The notes beneath the pieces were generated by a model. That model did not search any database. It saw nothing but the letters and a program-made list of their open reading frames with translations, and was not told where the DNA came from. A stretch of DNA of 64,000 nucleotides from Epilithonimonas bovis DSM 19482 (GTDB lineage Bacteria; Bacteroidota; Bacteroidia; Flavobacteriales; Weeksellaceae): contig NZ_FTPU01000002.1 of NCBI RefSeq assembly GCF_900108115.1, forward strand, positions 62,001 to 126,000, read 5' to 3'. Positions 9,218 through 17,706 of the stretch are shown piece after piece. Numbering within the stretch: the first letter of the stretch is position 1; each line of letters begins with the position of its first letter. A program made the position numbers and the translations under genes.

Positions 9218-9378
9218 ATAGATTTTCAAAATTATTGTCGTTCTGAGCTTGTCGAGGACAGCTTCAACAAAGTTTGTTCCTTTTCAACGAAAATATGGAA
9301 AAGATATTACTTGACGGTGGTTAAAGCTTCAAAAATTATGATACTTTATGATAAGTAATTTTTTGGGAAAGCGGAGGA

Positions 9379-10284
9379 CTAACTTTTAGCTGAATTCAAA
9401 AGTTCAAAATATTTCACTCTTACATTTTCCGGAGAAATGATTTTCATTCTTCCTGTATGCGTGAGAAGTTCCTGATAGAAATCGTAAGTTGGAGCTAATG
9501 TCAATTCAATTCTGTATTCCGAATTATTATCGATGAGGACTTTCTGCGAATGGTGAATTGGTAATGACTTCACAAATTTGCCTTGTTCACAATCGAAAGA
9601 CAAAACAATGGTTTCCGGCGCTTGTCCTAACGTTGAAATAATCCCGAATGAATTGACAAACATTTGGTTGACATCGAACTCTTGTTTTGAATAGGTTTTT
9701 GTTGAAATCTCTAGGTCAGAGACCCTGTCAAGCCCAAAAGTTTTGAGAAAGAAATCTTTTCCATCATTTTCATTGGCCAAAAGATACCATCGGTTTTTGA
9801 ATTCTTTGAGTGCATAAGGTTCCAAAACTTTTTTATGCGGAATGCCCTCCCAATGTTTGGTATAATTAAAAGTGATGATTTTGGAATTTTTAATCGCATA
9901 GATAAGCCCCTCCAAATTATGCAATCCGGAGGCCTGGCGTTTCTCAAACAACATTATTTTGGAATCGTTTTCCGTCTGTTTATAAGCATTCATCAACATC
10001 AGGTTATCAAAAATTGTTTGAGAGGAATCGGTAAAGGCTTCATCTGTCAACCGATACGTCATGGTAGAACGCTTAAAACTAATCTCGATACCGAAAAGTT
10101 CTTCTAATAAATTTCGGTCACGTTTAAAGGTTTTTTCGCTGAATGCCAATTCATTACCAAAACTGTCTTTGTAATATTTTTCTTCCAGAAAATTTCTCAA
10201 CTCATTATAAGTTGCTCCATTTGGTCTGGATTTCAAATGGTTATAAATATACATCAAACGGTATAATTGCTCTCGCTTTGCCAT
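9379..10284 (-). CDS. WYL-domain transcriptional regulator
   Basis: The 301-residue protein starts with a winged-helix-like region (about 1-80, MAKREQLYRLMYIYNHLKSR). A WYL domain follows (about 125-205), with the core HKKVLEPYALKEFKNRWYLL, and then a C-terminal extension like WCX. WYL proteins sense ligands, probably nucleic acids or nucleotides, and often repress or activate phage-defence loci. The gene lies 45 bp beyond the metallophosphoesterase and on the same strand as the DUF262 genes. It is a candidate regulator of that block, though its own stand-alone transcription is possible. Confidence 0.8.
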   Translation of the reverse strand: MAKREQLYRLMYIYNHLKSRPNGATYNELRNFLEEKYYKDSFGNELAFSEKTFKRDRNLLEELFGIEISFKRSTMTYRLTDEAFTDSSQTIFDNLMLMNAYKQTENDSKIMLFEKRQASGLHNLEGLIYAIKNSKIITFNYTKHWEGIPHKKVLEPYALKEFKNRWYLLANENDGKDFFLKTFGLDRVSDLEISTKTYSKQEFDVNQMFVNSFGIISTLGQAPETIVLSFDCEQGKFVKSLPIHHSQKVLIDNNSEYRIELTLAPTYDFYQELLTHTGRMKIISPENVRVKYFELLNSAKS

Positions 10285-10329
10285 GATTTTAAATTTTGTA
10301 AAGCAAATATAAACAAGTAAACGGACATT

Positions 10330-10920
10330 TTAAGTCCGTTTACTTAATTTATTGGAATAGGATGCATTAACAAAGTTTACATTCTTGGTTTTACACCTAC
10401 CAAAACCATCGTGATTGTGTCCAAACACAACATATTTAGGTTTGATTGCGAAAATAAGATCTCTTAATTTCTCGTCTCCTATCCCATTATCCAAAATTCC
10501 AAACGATGGATAATGAAAAACGAGGATATCAATATCAGATCCTAAAATTCTATTATGAAAAATACAATAAGGATTGATCCCTGTTATTTTGATCCCTTTG
10601 AGTTTAATTGATTTTTCCCTCAGCCAAATTATATTATCAGGAATTAAGTCGATGGCGGAATCTGGTTCTAATTCGAAAGGCCAATCATGATTACCGTTGA
10701 CAAAAATTTTATGCGGAATTTCCAAACTGGAATACCAATTAAAAAAATCCTGTATTTCGTCTAAATCGCCATCATTACATATATCACCGCAATGTATAAT
10801 GATTTCTATATTTTGAGGAATTGTTAGTTTTCTGTGTTTGCCATGAGTATCAGAAATTATAAGAATATTTTGATTTTGAATGTGGATGAGTGGCATTGGA
10901 TTGTTTTTAAAAATCCTCAT
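10330..10920 (-). CDS. Calcineurin-like metallophosphoesterase
   Basis: The protein has 196 residues and the ordered metal-binding motifs of the family: ISDTHG (DxH), CGDICNDGD (GD), VNGNHDWP (GNHD), a histidine in VFHYPSFGI, and GHNHDG (GHxH). These bind two metal ions and hydrolyse phosphoester bonds. Such short single-domain members resemble YfcE/MPPED-like phosphodiesterases; the substrate cannot be read from the sequence. It begins 26 bp after the DUF262-DUF1524 gene and is probably cotranscribed with it. That makes it a possible nuclease or nucleotide-cleaving accessory of the locus (inference). A second in-frame ATG lies at 10896. Confidence 0.85.
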   Translation of the reverse strand: MRIFKNNPMPLIHIQNQNILIISDTHGKHRKLTIPQNIEIIIHCGDICNDGDLDEIQDFFNWYSSLEIPHKIFVNGNHDWPFELEPDSAIDLIPDNIIWLREKSIKLKGIKITGINPYCIFHNRILGSDIDILVFHYPSFGILDNGIGDEKLRDLIFAIKPKYVVFGHNHDGFGRCKTKNVNFVNASYSNKLSKRT

Positions 10921-10946
10921 TTTTTTGGAGTGAGGGGTTTGAAAGT

Positions 10947-12782
10947 TTACTTATTTTTAAAGTAATTCAATATTGCTTCCATTTCTTTTTGGTGTTGTAA
11001 TATTTCATTAGAATTCCATGTATTCCCCTTTTCTCCCGAAAATGTTTGGAGCATAACTAATCTTTTTAAACTTACATTGTTTTCTCCATACGTGTTCTTC
11101 TTGTATTCAGGATGATCTTTTCCTGCAGATGAATTTTCTGAATTTGAAATCAAACACAAATTACCAAAACAATTTAGTATTTTCTCTTTACTTTTATTTT
11201 CAATCTCCTCAACTTTATCTATATGATTCTGAGCGAACAAATGCTCAATAGAATTGAGTTGTCTAAACCTAAAATTTTCAAATAAGCCTTTATTAATTCT
11301 CTCTCCTATAAATAGTAAGTCCTTACTTAATTTAAGAAAGTTGTTCTCACCTTTCAAATAATCATTATAAACTTCCCACAACATATACTCGAAATAATAG
11401 AAATTTTTAGCTGCAAAATTTAGATAAAACAGATTCTCAACACTCAAGTTCTGAATATTTTTTTTGAAATCTGAAAATAAAATCTCGTACAATAGTTTAT
11501 CTGTTTTAGGTTGATATTTTAATATTTTCAACAACCACTCCTTTTTATTTTCAGAAACAGAAGAATAGTAAAACATAGATTGCAACATTTCAATCTTATC
11601 TTCCTCGTTACTATTTTCAAAAACAGATTCTGTAGTTGTAAATTCATTATTTTCTATCTTGTATTTTCTTATTCCCCATTTTGTATTTTTATCTTGTGTT
11701 GTTAAATCATTTTTAATAACATAGGTATCAAAATAAATTCTATTCTCTAATAATTTATTTATAAATAATTCTGCATTTTCATAATTTTTGAAAAACTCCA
11801 AAAGTTTTTTATCATCAAACGAATGATCCTTTTCTGGATGTAGAAGATTAAATGTATACAATAGTAATTGAGGAAAATCAAGTACAGAACGAAATTTGTC
11901 TGTTTTCTCCTGATCTTCTTGTGAAAAATTTTCAGGGATTTTGTGGATTTCCAAAATCTGTGCTATAGTTTTTTCTTTTTTTTCGGGATTTAAAGGATTA
12001 TAATTAGCTTCCCTATATAATATTTCTTCATTTAGTTTAGAAATACTGACTTCTACTTTAATATTATCTTTAAAAATATGATCTCGTAGTTTTCGGTTAA
12101 AATTATTCCATACATAATCTCCCATTTCAGAACAAGCACTCCAAATCTCATCAAATAATAATTTCTTAGAATCATCAACTTTGTCCATGAGCTCAGCCTT
12201 AAGAATTTCGTGTTTCTCCAATTGTTCACCACGATTGTTCATTATCTCGAAATAATGATTTAGGTCTGTATCTGCTGGTAATTTCGTCCGGAAAATGTAT
12301 GTACTTTCAAAGAGTTTTTCCCGAAATAAATCTTTATCGATATCCTGATCCTTAAAAACATCTTGGATTATAGTATAACCCTGTAAAAGGTTTTTGGACT
12401 TTTCATTTTCATAAAAAGGATCCTGTTCTGTCTTTCTATTACTCAAATGTCTGAAAAATTTTTCACATTCACTCCTTGCCTGAAAATGTATATTAAAATC
12501 CACTTCTTCTTTTTCTGACTTCAAAAAAGATTTTAACAGATTTAATGTTGTATGTCTTTGCTGGCCATCTATCAATTCAAATTCGTCATTATTATTCTTA
12601 AAAGTCACCAATGTTCCCAGATAATATTTTTCTTTTTTGGAAACACTATTTATATCATCAATAAGCTTAGAAATCTGTGGCTTATCCCATTCATAATTTC
12701 TTTGGTAAATAGGAATAATATATTGATCATTCTGTAATAGATTTTCTATTGAAATCGCCTCACTTTGTTGCTCCATTTTCAT
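10947..12782 (-). CDS. DUF262-DUF1524 protein, GmrSD/SspE-like putative nuclease
   Basis: The protein has 611 residues from the ATG at 12782 (a TTG lies one codon earlier). The N-terminal DUF262 (ParB/Srx-like) domain shows IPIYQRNYEW (about 23-32), LIDGQQRHTTL (about 75-85) and NNRGEQLEKHEILKAE. The C-terminal 110 residues show a DUF1524/HNH-like pattern: SIEHLFAQNH, then GNLCLISNSEN, then a Lys-rich segment. In GmrSD, BrxU and SspE, DUF262 binds and hydrolyses NTPs while DUF1524 nicks or cuts phage DNA. It overlaps the upstream DUF262 gene by about 20 bp, so the two are translationally coupled. A phage-restriction role is inferred from family and layout. Confidence 0.8.
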   Translation of the reverse strand: MKMEQQSEAISIENLLQNDQYIIPIYQRNYEWDKPQISKLIDDINSVSKKEKYYLGTLVTFKNNNDEFELIDGQQRHTTLNLLKSFLKSEKEEVDFNIHFQARSECEKFFRHLSNRKTEQDPFYENEKSKNLLQGYTIIQDVFKDQDIDKDLFREKLFESTYIFRTKLPADTDLNHYFEIMNNRGEQLEKHEILKAELMDKVDDSKKLLFDEIWSACSEMGDYVWNNFNRKLRDHIFKDNIKVEVSISKLNEEILYREANYNPLNPEKKEKTIAQILEIHKIPENFSQEDQEKTDKFRSVLDFPQLLLYTFNLLHPEKDHSFDDKKLLEFFKNYENAELFINKLLENRIYFDTYVIKNDLTTQDKNTKWGIRKYKIENNEFTTTESVFENSNEEDKIEMLQSMFYYSSVSENKKEWLLKILKYQPKTDKLLYEILFSDFKKNIQNLSVENLFYLNFAAKNFYYFEYMLWEVYNDYLKGENNFLKLSKDLLFIGERINKGLFENFRFRQLNSIEHLFAQNHIDKVEEIENKSKEKILNCFGNLCLISNSENSSAGKDHPEYKKNTYGENNVSLKRLVMLQTFSGEKGNTWNSNEILQHQKEMEAILNYFKNK

Positions 12783-14124
12783 CAATTTTATTGGTTAAAT
12801 ATTTATAAATTTTTTCAGAACCTTTCACAAAATTGCCTACAGACCATTCTTTATCGTAAACATAGTTGCAAAACAAACTTTGGTGCAATTCCTCAGGTTG
12901 ATATACATCAGGAATTTGATAGAAAAATTTTTGCCCTTTTTCATAATTTAAGACTGAATTATCGTTGATCGCTTTCTTATCTAATCTTAATTGATAGCAA
13001 TTCTTGTAAAATTCGGTATAGTACACTTTATCAAATTTATCTATACCAAAACGGTCTGTAAAAAGCATGCATATATTTTCAAACAAATTTTTCACTTTCA
13101 AATCTCCGATACGGTCAGATTTTTCATAGTTTGTAAATATTGTATAAAAATTTTGAAAATCCCTAAAAATTATATTTTCAAATAAATCTCTTTTTAATTC
13201 AATATAATGAAATACATAATCAAAAAAGACTTTTCCGTTAATAATAGGCATGGTGATCTGAAAAGGATATTGTTAAGAAATATTAAAATTTCTCAGCATT
13301 TTATCTTTTTGAGCATTCTGAATTGCTCCGTCTAATAATCTATAGATAATTTCATACGTATATTTATTTCCTTTATACAAACTTATGCCTTTGAATTCAG
13401 ATATATCATTCTTTGAAAAAAGGTATTTTTTTTCTCTTTTGGCCCATTTCCTAATTCGGAACAGATGATTTTCAAAAATAGATTTTAGCGGTTTATCGTT
13501 TTTTAAAAGATAATCTTCCCATTGCACAGCATACTTTTCAATTTCTGCTTCGGTATGGGCGTCATTTTCCATTTCTCTAAGATGAAAAGCTTTAAGTAAA
13601 TCGTAGGGTTCTAAAGGCTTTCCTCGAGAATTTTGTGAATCAAATAACTGGAATGCCTCATCCTGCTGATAAACAGTAATAATCACAAACTGACAACCTT
13701 TCTTTATTTTATCCAAGTAATCCTGCTTTTCAGAGGCCGAAAAAGATTTAGACAAAAACCAGTTTTCTATGAGTTGATAATTGTACTTTATATTGTTTTT
13801 TGAAATTTCATGCTTATAATTTTCATTTTGTAATAGGACATTCTGTTCTTTTAAATAGTGAAAAATTAGAGATAAAGTGGTTAACCTTTGTTGACCATCA
13901 ACAATATTATTATGGGTTTTGTCATCATGAATAATGATACTTCCAACACGATATATAGCATTCTTTTTCAGGTAGATATTTTCGTACAAATCATCCAACA
14001 ATTGTATCACATGTTCTTTTCTCCATTTATATGGTCTCTGATAATGCGGAATTTTAAATGTTGTTTGAAATAAATTGCCTAAAACTTCTTCTTTTAGAAA
14101 TGGTGATTTATTTGCTTGTTCCAT
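12760..14124 (-). pseudogene. DUF262 protein split by an in-frame TAA stop
   Basis: From the ATG at 14124 the frame encodes 283 residues with DUF262 signatures: IPHYQRPYKW, IVDGQQRLTTL and QNSRGKPLEPYDLLKAF. It ends at TAA (13273-13275). The same frame resumes without another stop for about 170 codons to 12760, with QYPFQITMPIINGKVFF directly after the stop. This block resembles the conserved PFQ..QPIINGKxFFEY segment of full-length DUF262 proteins. The ATG at 13251 would give only a 163-residue remnant lacking the NTPase core. The simplest reading is one gene of about 454 codons with a nonsense mutation (CAA to TAA is one possibility). Two coupled subunits, stop readthrough or a sequencing error are alternatives. 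It overlaps the DUF262-DUF1524 start. Confidence 0.75.
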
Positions 14125-14197
14125 AGTTCATCAATTTTCCCCAAATATATAAAAAACCCCCACTCTGTTTTTACGGTTTTCCATAATTCCGGGCTAT

Positions 14198-14398
14198 TTA
14201 CAGTTTTACCATATCAAAATTCCCCATATAGGTACCGTTTGAAGCGGTTTTGGCGCCATATTTTTGGTTAATGGCATCTATAACTTTTTTCTGATTGGGC
14301 TTTCTACTGGCATTCCTGACTACGATTTCCACCGTCATTACTTTAGCAATAGTGAAGCTGTCCCTTTTGGCGGTAACTTTCCATACATGATTTGCCAT
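14198..14398 (-). CDS. Small conserved hypothetical protein (DUF6140-like)
   Basis: This 66-residue basic protein has no signal or membrane segment. The middle TVEIVVRNASRKPNQKKV and the end resemble small Bacteroidota proteins annotated as DUF6140; I recall this family only loosely. It lies 10 bp after the 140-residue gene and 73 bp before the DUF262 gene on the same strand, so it may belong to the same transcript. Function unknown. Confidence 0.6.
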   Translation of the reverse strand: MANHVWKVTAKRDSFTIAKVMTVEIVVRNASRKPNQKKVIDAINQKYGAKTASNGTYMGNFDMVKL

Positions 14399-14408
14399 GA
14401 TCCTAGTT

Positions 14409-14831
14409 TTAAAAAATTAATAATTTATCTTCAACGATTTTTGAAATCGAAAAATTCTTATTCATGATATCGATCGGGTATTTGCGTTGGTTCAAAAAGT
14501 GTGGCCTTTCTGGGGAGAAGTCTTCCCATTCATTTATTTCTATCAATTTTTTATCCCGAAGCGTAAACAAAACTTGTATTTGAGCCAATACTTCAAACTT
14601 TGAAACCTCCAATCTCACCGCAATATCTTCCAACTGGCAGTTTTTATACTCTGTATTATTGATAATAATGGCGGTCAGAAAAATTGACTCCAACACATTG
14701 ATCTGAAACAATTCTGATATAACATTTAATTCTTTTTCAAAATCCTTTCGGTATTGCTCCAAAGTTTTGTAACTGTAAGCTGTCGTTTGATGGTAAATTT
14801 TGTCGATACTATCAATGAGTGTTTTTGTCAT
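14409..14831 (-). CDS. Hypothetical protein with helix-turn-helix-like region
   Basis: The 140 residues are mostly predicted helix. The segment about 65-110 (QLEDIAVRLEVSKFEVLAQIQ followed by a charged turn) looks like a winged helix. It resembles the N-terminal domain that precedes AAA+ modules in some Bacteroidota ATPases, but no ATPase follows here. It is the first gene of the minus-strand block that runs into the DUF262 genes. It may be a small regulator or a remnant. Function unknown. Confidence 0.55.
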   Translation of the reverse strand: MTKTLIDSIDKIYHQTTAYSYKTLEQYRKDFEKELNVISELFQINVLESIFLTAIIINNTEYKNCQLEDIAVRLEVSKFEVLAQIQVLFTLRDKKLIEINEWEDFSPERPHFLNQRKYPIDIMNKNFSISKIVEDKLLIF

Positions 14832-14972
14832 TAATCTGTATTTGAGGTTAATAATTTATTTTACGTTATTATTTTTGCGCAAACATAAAACACAAAACCG
14901 ACAAAACACGTCCGTTATAAATGCGGCAAAAAATATTTCAACAAGTCTTCATTCATAAAACACTAAAAACCC

Positions 14973-14980
14973 TAATTTTG
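14973..14980 (+). promoter_or_regulatory. -7 box upstream of the PBP4 gene
   Basis: TAATTTTG fits TAnnTTTG and ends 13 nt before the ATG at 14994. By the spacing seen at the SRP RNA gene, transcription would start near 14985. No clear -33 TTG is seen. Confidence 0.4.
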
Positions 14981-14993
14981 ATAAAATTTCCGG

Positions 14994-16367
14994 ATGAAAA
15001 CTTTTTTTCTCTTTGCTCTGCTCGGCGCTCAGCTGTATTCCTCACAATCTGTTTCAGACAAAATCGACAAATCTGTGAAGGACATGATGTCTTTACCCAA
15101 TGCATTAGCCGCCAATTTGTCCTTCTATATCACCGATGAAAATAGAAACCTGATCTATGACTACAACGGCAGCAAAGGCCTCTCCACAGCCAGTACACAA
15201 AAGATCTTCACCGCTGCTGCTGCGCTGGAGACGTTGGGGAAAAATTACCAATTCACAACTACGGCATCTTATTCCGGAAAATTATCCAATGGTAATCTGG
15301 ACGGTGATTTTTACATTACCTCCAACGGCGATCCCACTTTGGGCAGCTGGCGCTATGAGAATTACAAACCGGAAAATTTTAAACAAAAACTTTTGGAGGC
15401 GATTAAGAAAGCCGGAATCAAAAAAATCAACGGAAGCCTGATTATCGATGATTCTTATTTTGATTTTCAAAGTACGCCGGGTGGTTGGCCCTGGAATGAT
15501 TTGGGGAACTATTATGGTGCCGGAACGTTTGGTGTTAATTGGAAAGAAAATCAGTTTGACATTAGTATCACGGGTAGCCAATTCAAAAGTTTCTCTTATG
15601 ATCTGGATAAGGTTAATTGGATTAATGAACTGAAAACTGGCGGCATCTCTGACCAAAGCTTAATTTACACCGCACCACATTCTCATACCGCTTTAATTAA
15701 CGGCACATTACCTTCAAGTAAAACTTTAACTGTATCGGGTGCAACTCCCAATCCACCAATACAGTTAGGTTTAGAAATCGAAAATTTACTTCAAGACAAC
15801 AACATCCCTATTTCAGGAAAAGTAACAACATTCTATAATGAAAAACTAGCCGGAAAATCTGCTGGAAAAGCACCTGATAACAGTTTCATTTTTGAATACA
15901 AATCACCAACACTGGACAAGATCATCTATTGGTTTTTAAGAAAAAGTATCAATCTCTATGGTGAAACCCTGGTAAAGACAATGGCTAAAGAAAAGCTAAA
16001 TAACGCAACCTTTGAGACTGGTGTTGCCTTTCTGAAAGGTTTTTGGAAATCAAAAGGGATTAATCCAATAATGATTAATTTTGCTGACGGAAGCGGCCTT
16101 TCTCCACAGAATTATGTTTCTGCAAAAGCACAGGTACAGGCTTTGCTGTATGCTAAAAAACAAAGTTGGTTTGACCCGTTTTATGACGGTTTCCCTACGC
16201 AGAACGGCATTAAAATGAAAAGTGGAACCATCAAGGACAGCAAATCTTTTGCAGGCTATCATACAGCTAGTGATGGCAAAAAGTATGTCTTTTCAATTAT
16301 TCTTAATAATTATCAGGGTGGCAATATCAGCAATGAGCTATTCAAGATCCTGGAGAATTTAAAATAA
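14994..16367 (+). CDS. dacB: D-alanyl-D-alanine carboxypeptidase/endopeptidase (PBP4, S13 family)
   Basis: The 457-residue protein has a signal peptide (MKTFFLFALLGAQLYSS). The S13 serine-peptidase motifs occur in order: STQK (SxxK, about residue 69-72), SGLSPQN (SxN-type, about 370) and KSGT (about 405, in place of KTG). PBP4-type enzymes remove the terminal D-Ala from peptidoglycan stem peptides and cut D-Ala-mDAP cross-links in the periplasm. A downstream glycosylase gene starts 1 bp after its stop, so the two are cotranscribed. The length matches the family. Confidence 0.9.
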   Translation: MKTFFLFALLGAQLYSSQSVSDKIDKSVKDMMSLPNALAANLSFYITDENRNLIYDYNGSKGLSTASTQKIFTAAAALETLGKNYQFTTTASYSGKLSNGNLDGDFYITSNGDPTLGSWRYENYKPENFKQKLLEAIKKAGIKKINGSLIIDDSYFDFQSTPGGWPWNDLGNYYGAGTFGVNWKENQFDISITGSQFKSFSYDLDKVNWINELKTGGISDQSLIYTAPHSHTALINGTLPSSKTLTVSGATPNPPIQLGLEIENLLQDNNIPISGKVTTFYNEKLAGKSAGKAPDNSFIFEYKSPTLDKIIYWFLRKSINLYGETLVKTMAKEKLNNATFETGVAFLKGFWKSKGINPIMINFADGSGLSPQNYVSAKAQVQALLYAKKQSWFDPFYDGFPTQNGIKMKSGTIKDSKSFAGYHTASDGKKYVFSIILNNYQGGNISNELFKILENLK

Positions 16368-16368
16368 C

Positions 16369-16854
16369 ATGAGCAGAATCTCATCCTTACCTCCAATTGT
16401 TGACAACTCCTCAAAAATCCTGATTCTGGGCTCGGTTCCCGGGGTCAAATCCCTGCAGATGCAACAGTATTATGCGCATCCACAAAACAACTTCTGGAAA
16501 TTGATGTTTCATCTTTTGGACACAGAATTTTCTTCTGATTACCATACCAGACTGCAACTGCTGAAAAAGCACCGCATCGCGCTGTGGGATGTTATCGAAA
16601 GTTGTGAAAGAAAAGGCAGCAAAGACACGGATATAAAATCTGAAATTGATAATGATATCCAAGAATTGATTAACAGCCATCCGAACATTAAGATTATCTT
16701 TTGCAATGGCCAAAAATCATATAAAAACCTGCTAAAAGTGGTCGGGAAAAACTTCATAATTCCTATTGTTGTACTTCCTTCTACCAGCCCGCTGCATACC
16801 ATTAAGTTTGAGGAAAAACTGGAGCAGTGGAAGATTATCAAAGATTATTTGTAG
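16369..16854 (+). CDS. Hypoxanthine/uracil-DNA glycosylase (UDG superfamily)
   Basis: The 161-residue protein has the small UDG fold. The motif LGSVPGVKSLQMQQYYAHPQ (about 22-41) and the following NNFW match the DNA-deoxyinosine glycosylase family. The second catalytic loop is LPSTSPLH (about 138-145). The family excises deaminated bases such as hypoxanthine in base-excision repair. It starts 1 bp after dacB and ends 1 bp from the convergent aroE stop, so no terminator separates these genes. Confidence 0.85.
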   Translation: MSRISSLPPIVDNSSKILILGSVPGVKSLQMQQYYAHPQNNFWKLMFHLLDTEFSSDYHTRLQLLKKHRIALWDVIESCERKGSKDTDIKSEIDNDIQELINSHPNIKIIFCNGQKSYKNLLKVVGKNFIIPIVVLPSTSPLHTIKFEEKLEQWKIIKDYL

Positions 16855-16855
16855 A

Positions 16856-17581
16856 TCAGCTATTCCAAATCTCCCAGGCTTTTTCAGCCTGCTGCTCAAG
16901 CATAAAAAAACCATTGATTGTTGTGGCTCCATTTGCTGCACAGCGCTTCAGGAAAGCGGTTTCTGATGGATTATAAATCAAATCAATTACATAATGCTGA
17001 TCCGAAACGGCATCAAAAGGAAAAGAAACAGAATCTTCAACATTAGGAAAAGTGCCAACGGGCGTGGTCTGGATAATCAATAATGAATCTTTCACTAAGT
17101 CAGAAGGCAGGTTATCAAAATTGATTTCTGATTTTCTGGAAACAGTATGATAAGCGATGCCATGCTTTTGTAAAATATATTTAACGGCTTTTGCTGCACC
17201 GCCATCACCCAAAATAAGTGCTTTTCTGTGATCGTCTTTTTTATGGATCAAAAGTGTTTTCTCGAATCCAAAAGCATCGGTATTATAGCCTGTTTTTTTT
17301 CCGTCGCGGAAACTAACACAGTTGACCGCTCCAATGCTCCGCGCCTCTTCACTTAGATCATCAAGATATGGGATAATGGCCTGTTTATAAGGGATTGTAA
17401 CATTCATCCCAACAAGATTAGGATTTGTGAAAATAGCCGTTACGTCATTAATATCAGCAATATCAAAGAAATTGTAACTGTAATTTTTCAGGAACAGCTT
17501 CTTAAATTTTTCTTCGAAATATTTTTTAGAAAACGAATACGAAATATTTTTTCCCAGCAATCCAAAATCGTGTCTCTCCAT
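16856..17581 (-). CDS. aroE: Shikimate dehydrogenase
   Basis: The 241-residue protein carries the substrate-binding serines in GKNISYSFSKKYF, the catalytic-lysine region NVTIPYKQAI, GAVNCV, and the NADP-binding loop LGDGGAAKAV. It reduces 3-dehydroshikimate to shikimate in the aromatic amino-acid pathway. The length is slightly short, as is usual in Bacteroidota. It converges with the glycosylase gene, leaving 1 bp between the stops. Confidence 0.93.
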   Translation of the reverse strand: MERHDFGLLGKNISYSFSKKYFEEKFKKLFLKNYSYNFFDIADINDVTAIFTNPNLVGMNVTIPYKQAIIPYLDDLSEEARSIGAVNCVSFRDGKKTGYNTDAFGFEKTLLIHKKDDHRKALILGDGGAAKAVKYILQKHGIAYHTVSRKSEINFDNLPSDLVKDSLLIIQTTPVGTFPNVEDSVSFPFDAVSDQHYVIDLIYNPSETAFLKRCAANGATTINGFFMLEQQAEKAWEIWNS

Positions 17582-17706
17582 GGGTCCAAATTTATAAAAT
17601 ATCCTAAAATCAACACCTATTTTTTCCCTTTAATCATAACAATTATTTATTTTAAAAAGCCATTGGCTGGCTTGATTTTGGCATCCGAAGTAAAAAATTT
17701 AACAAA

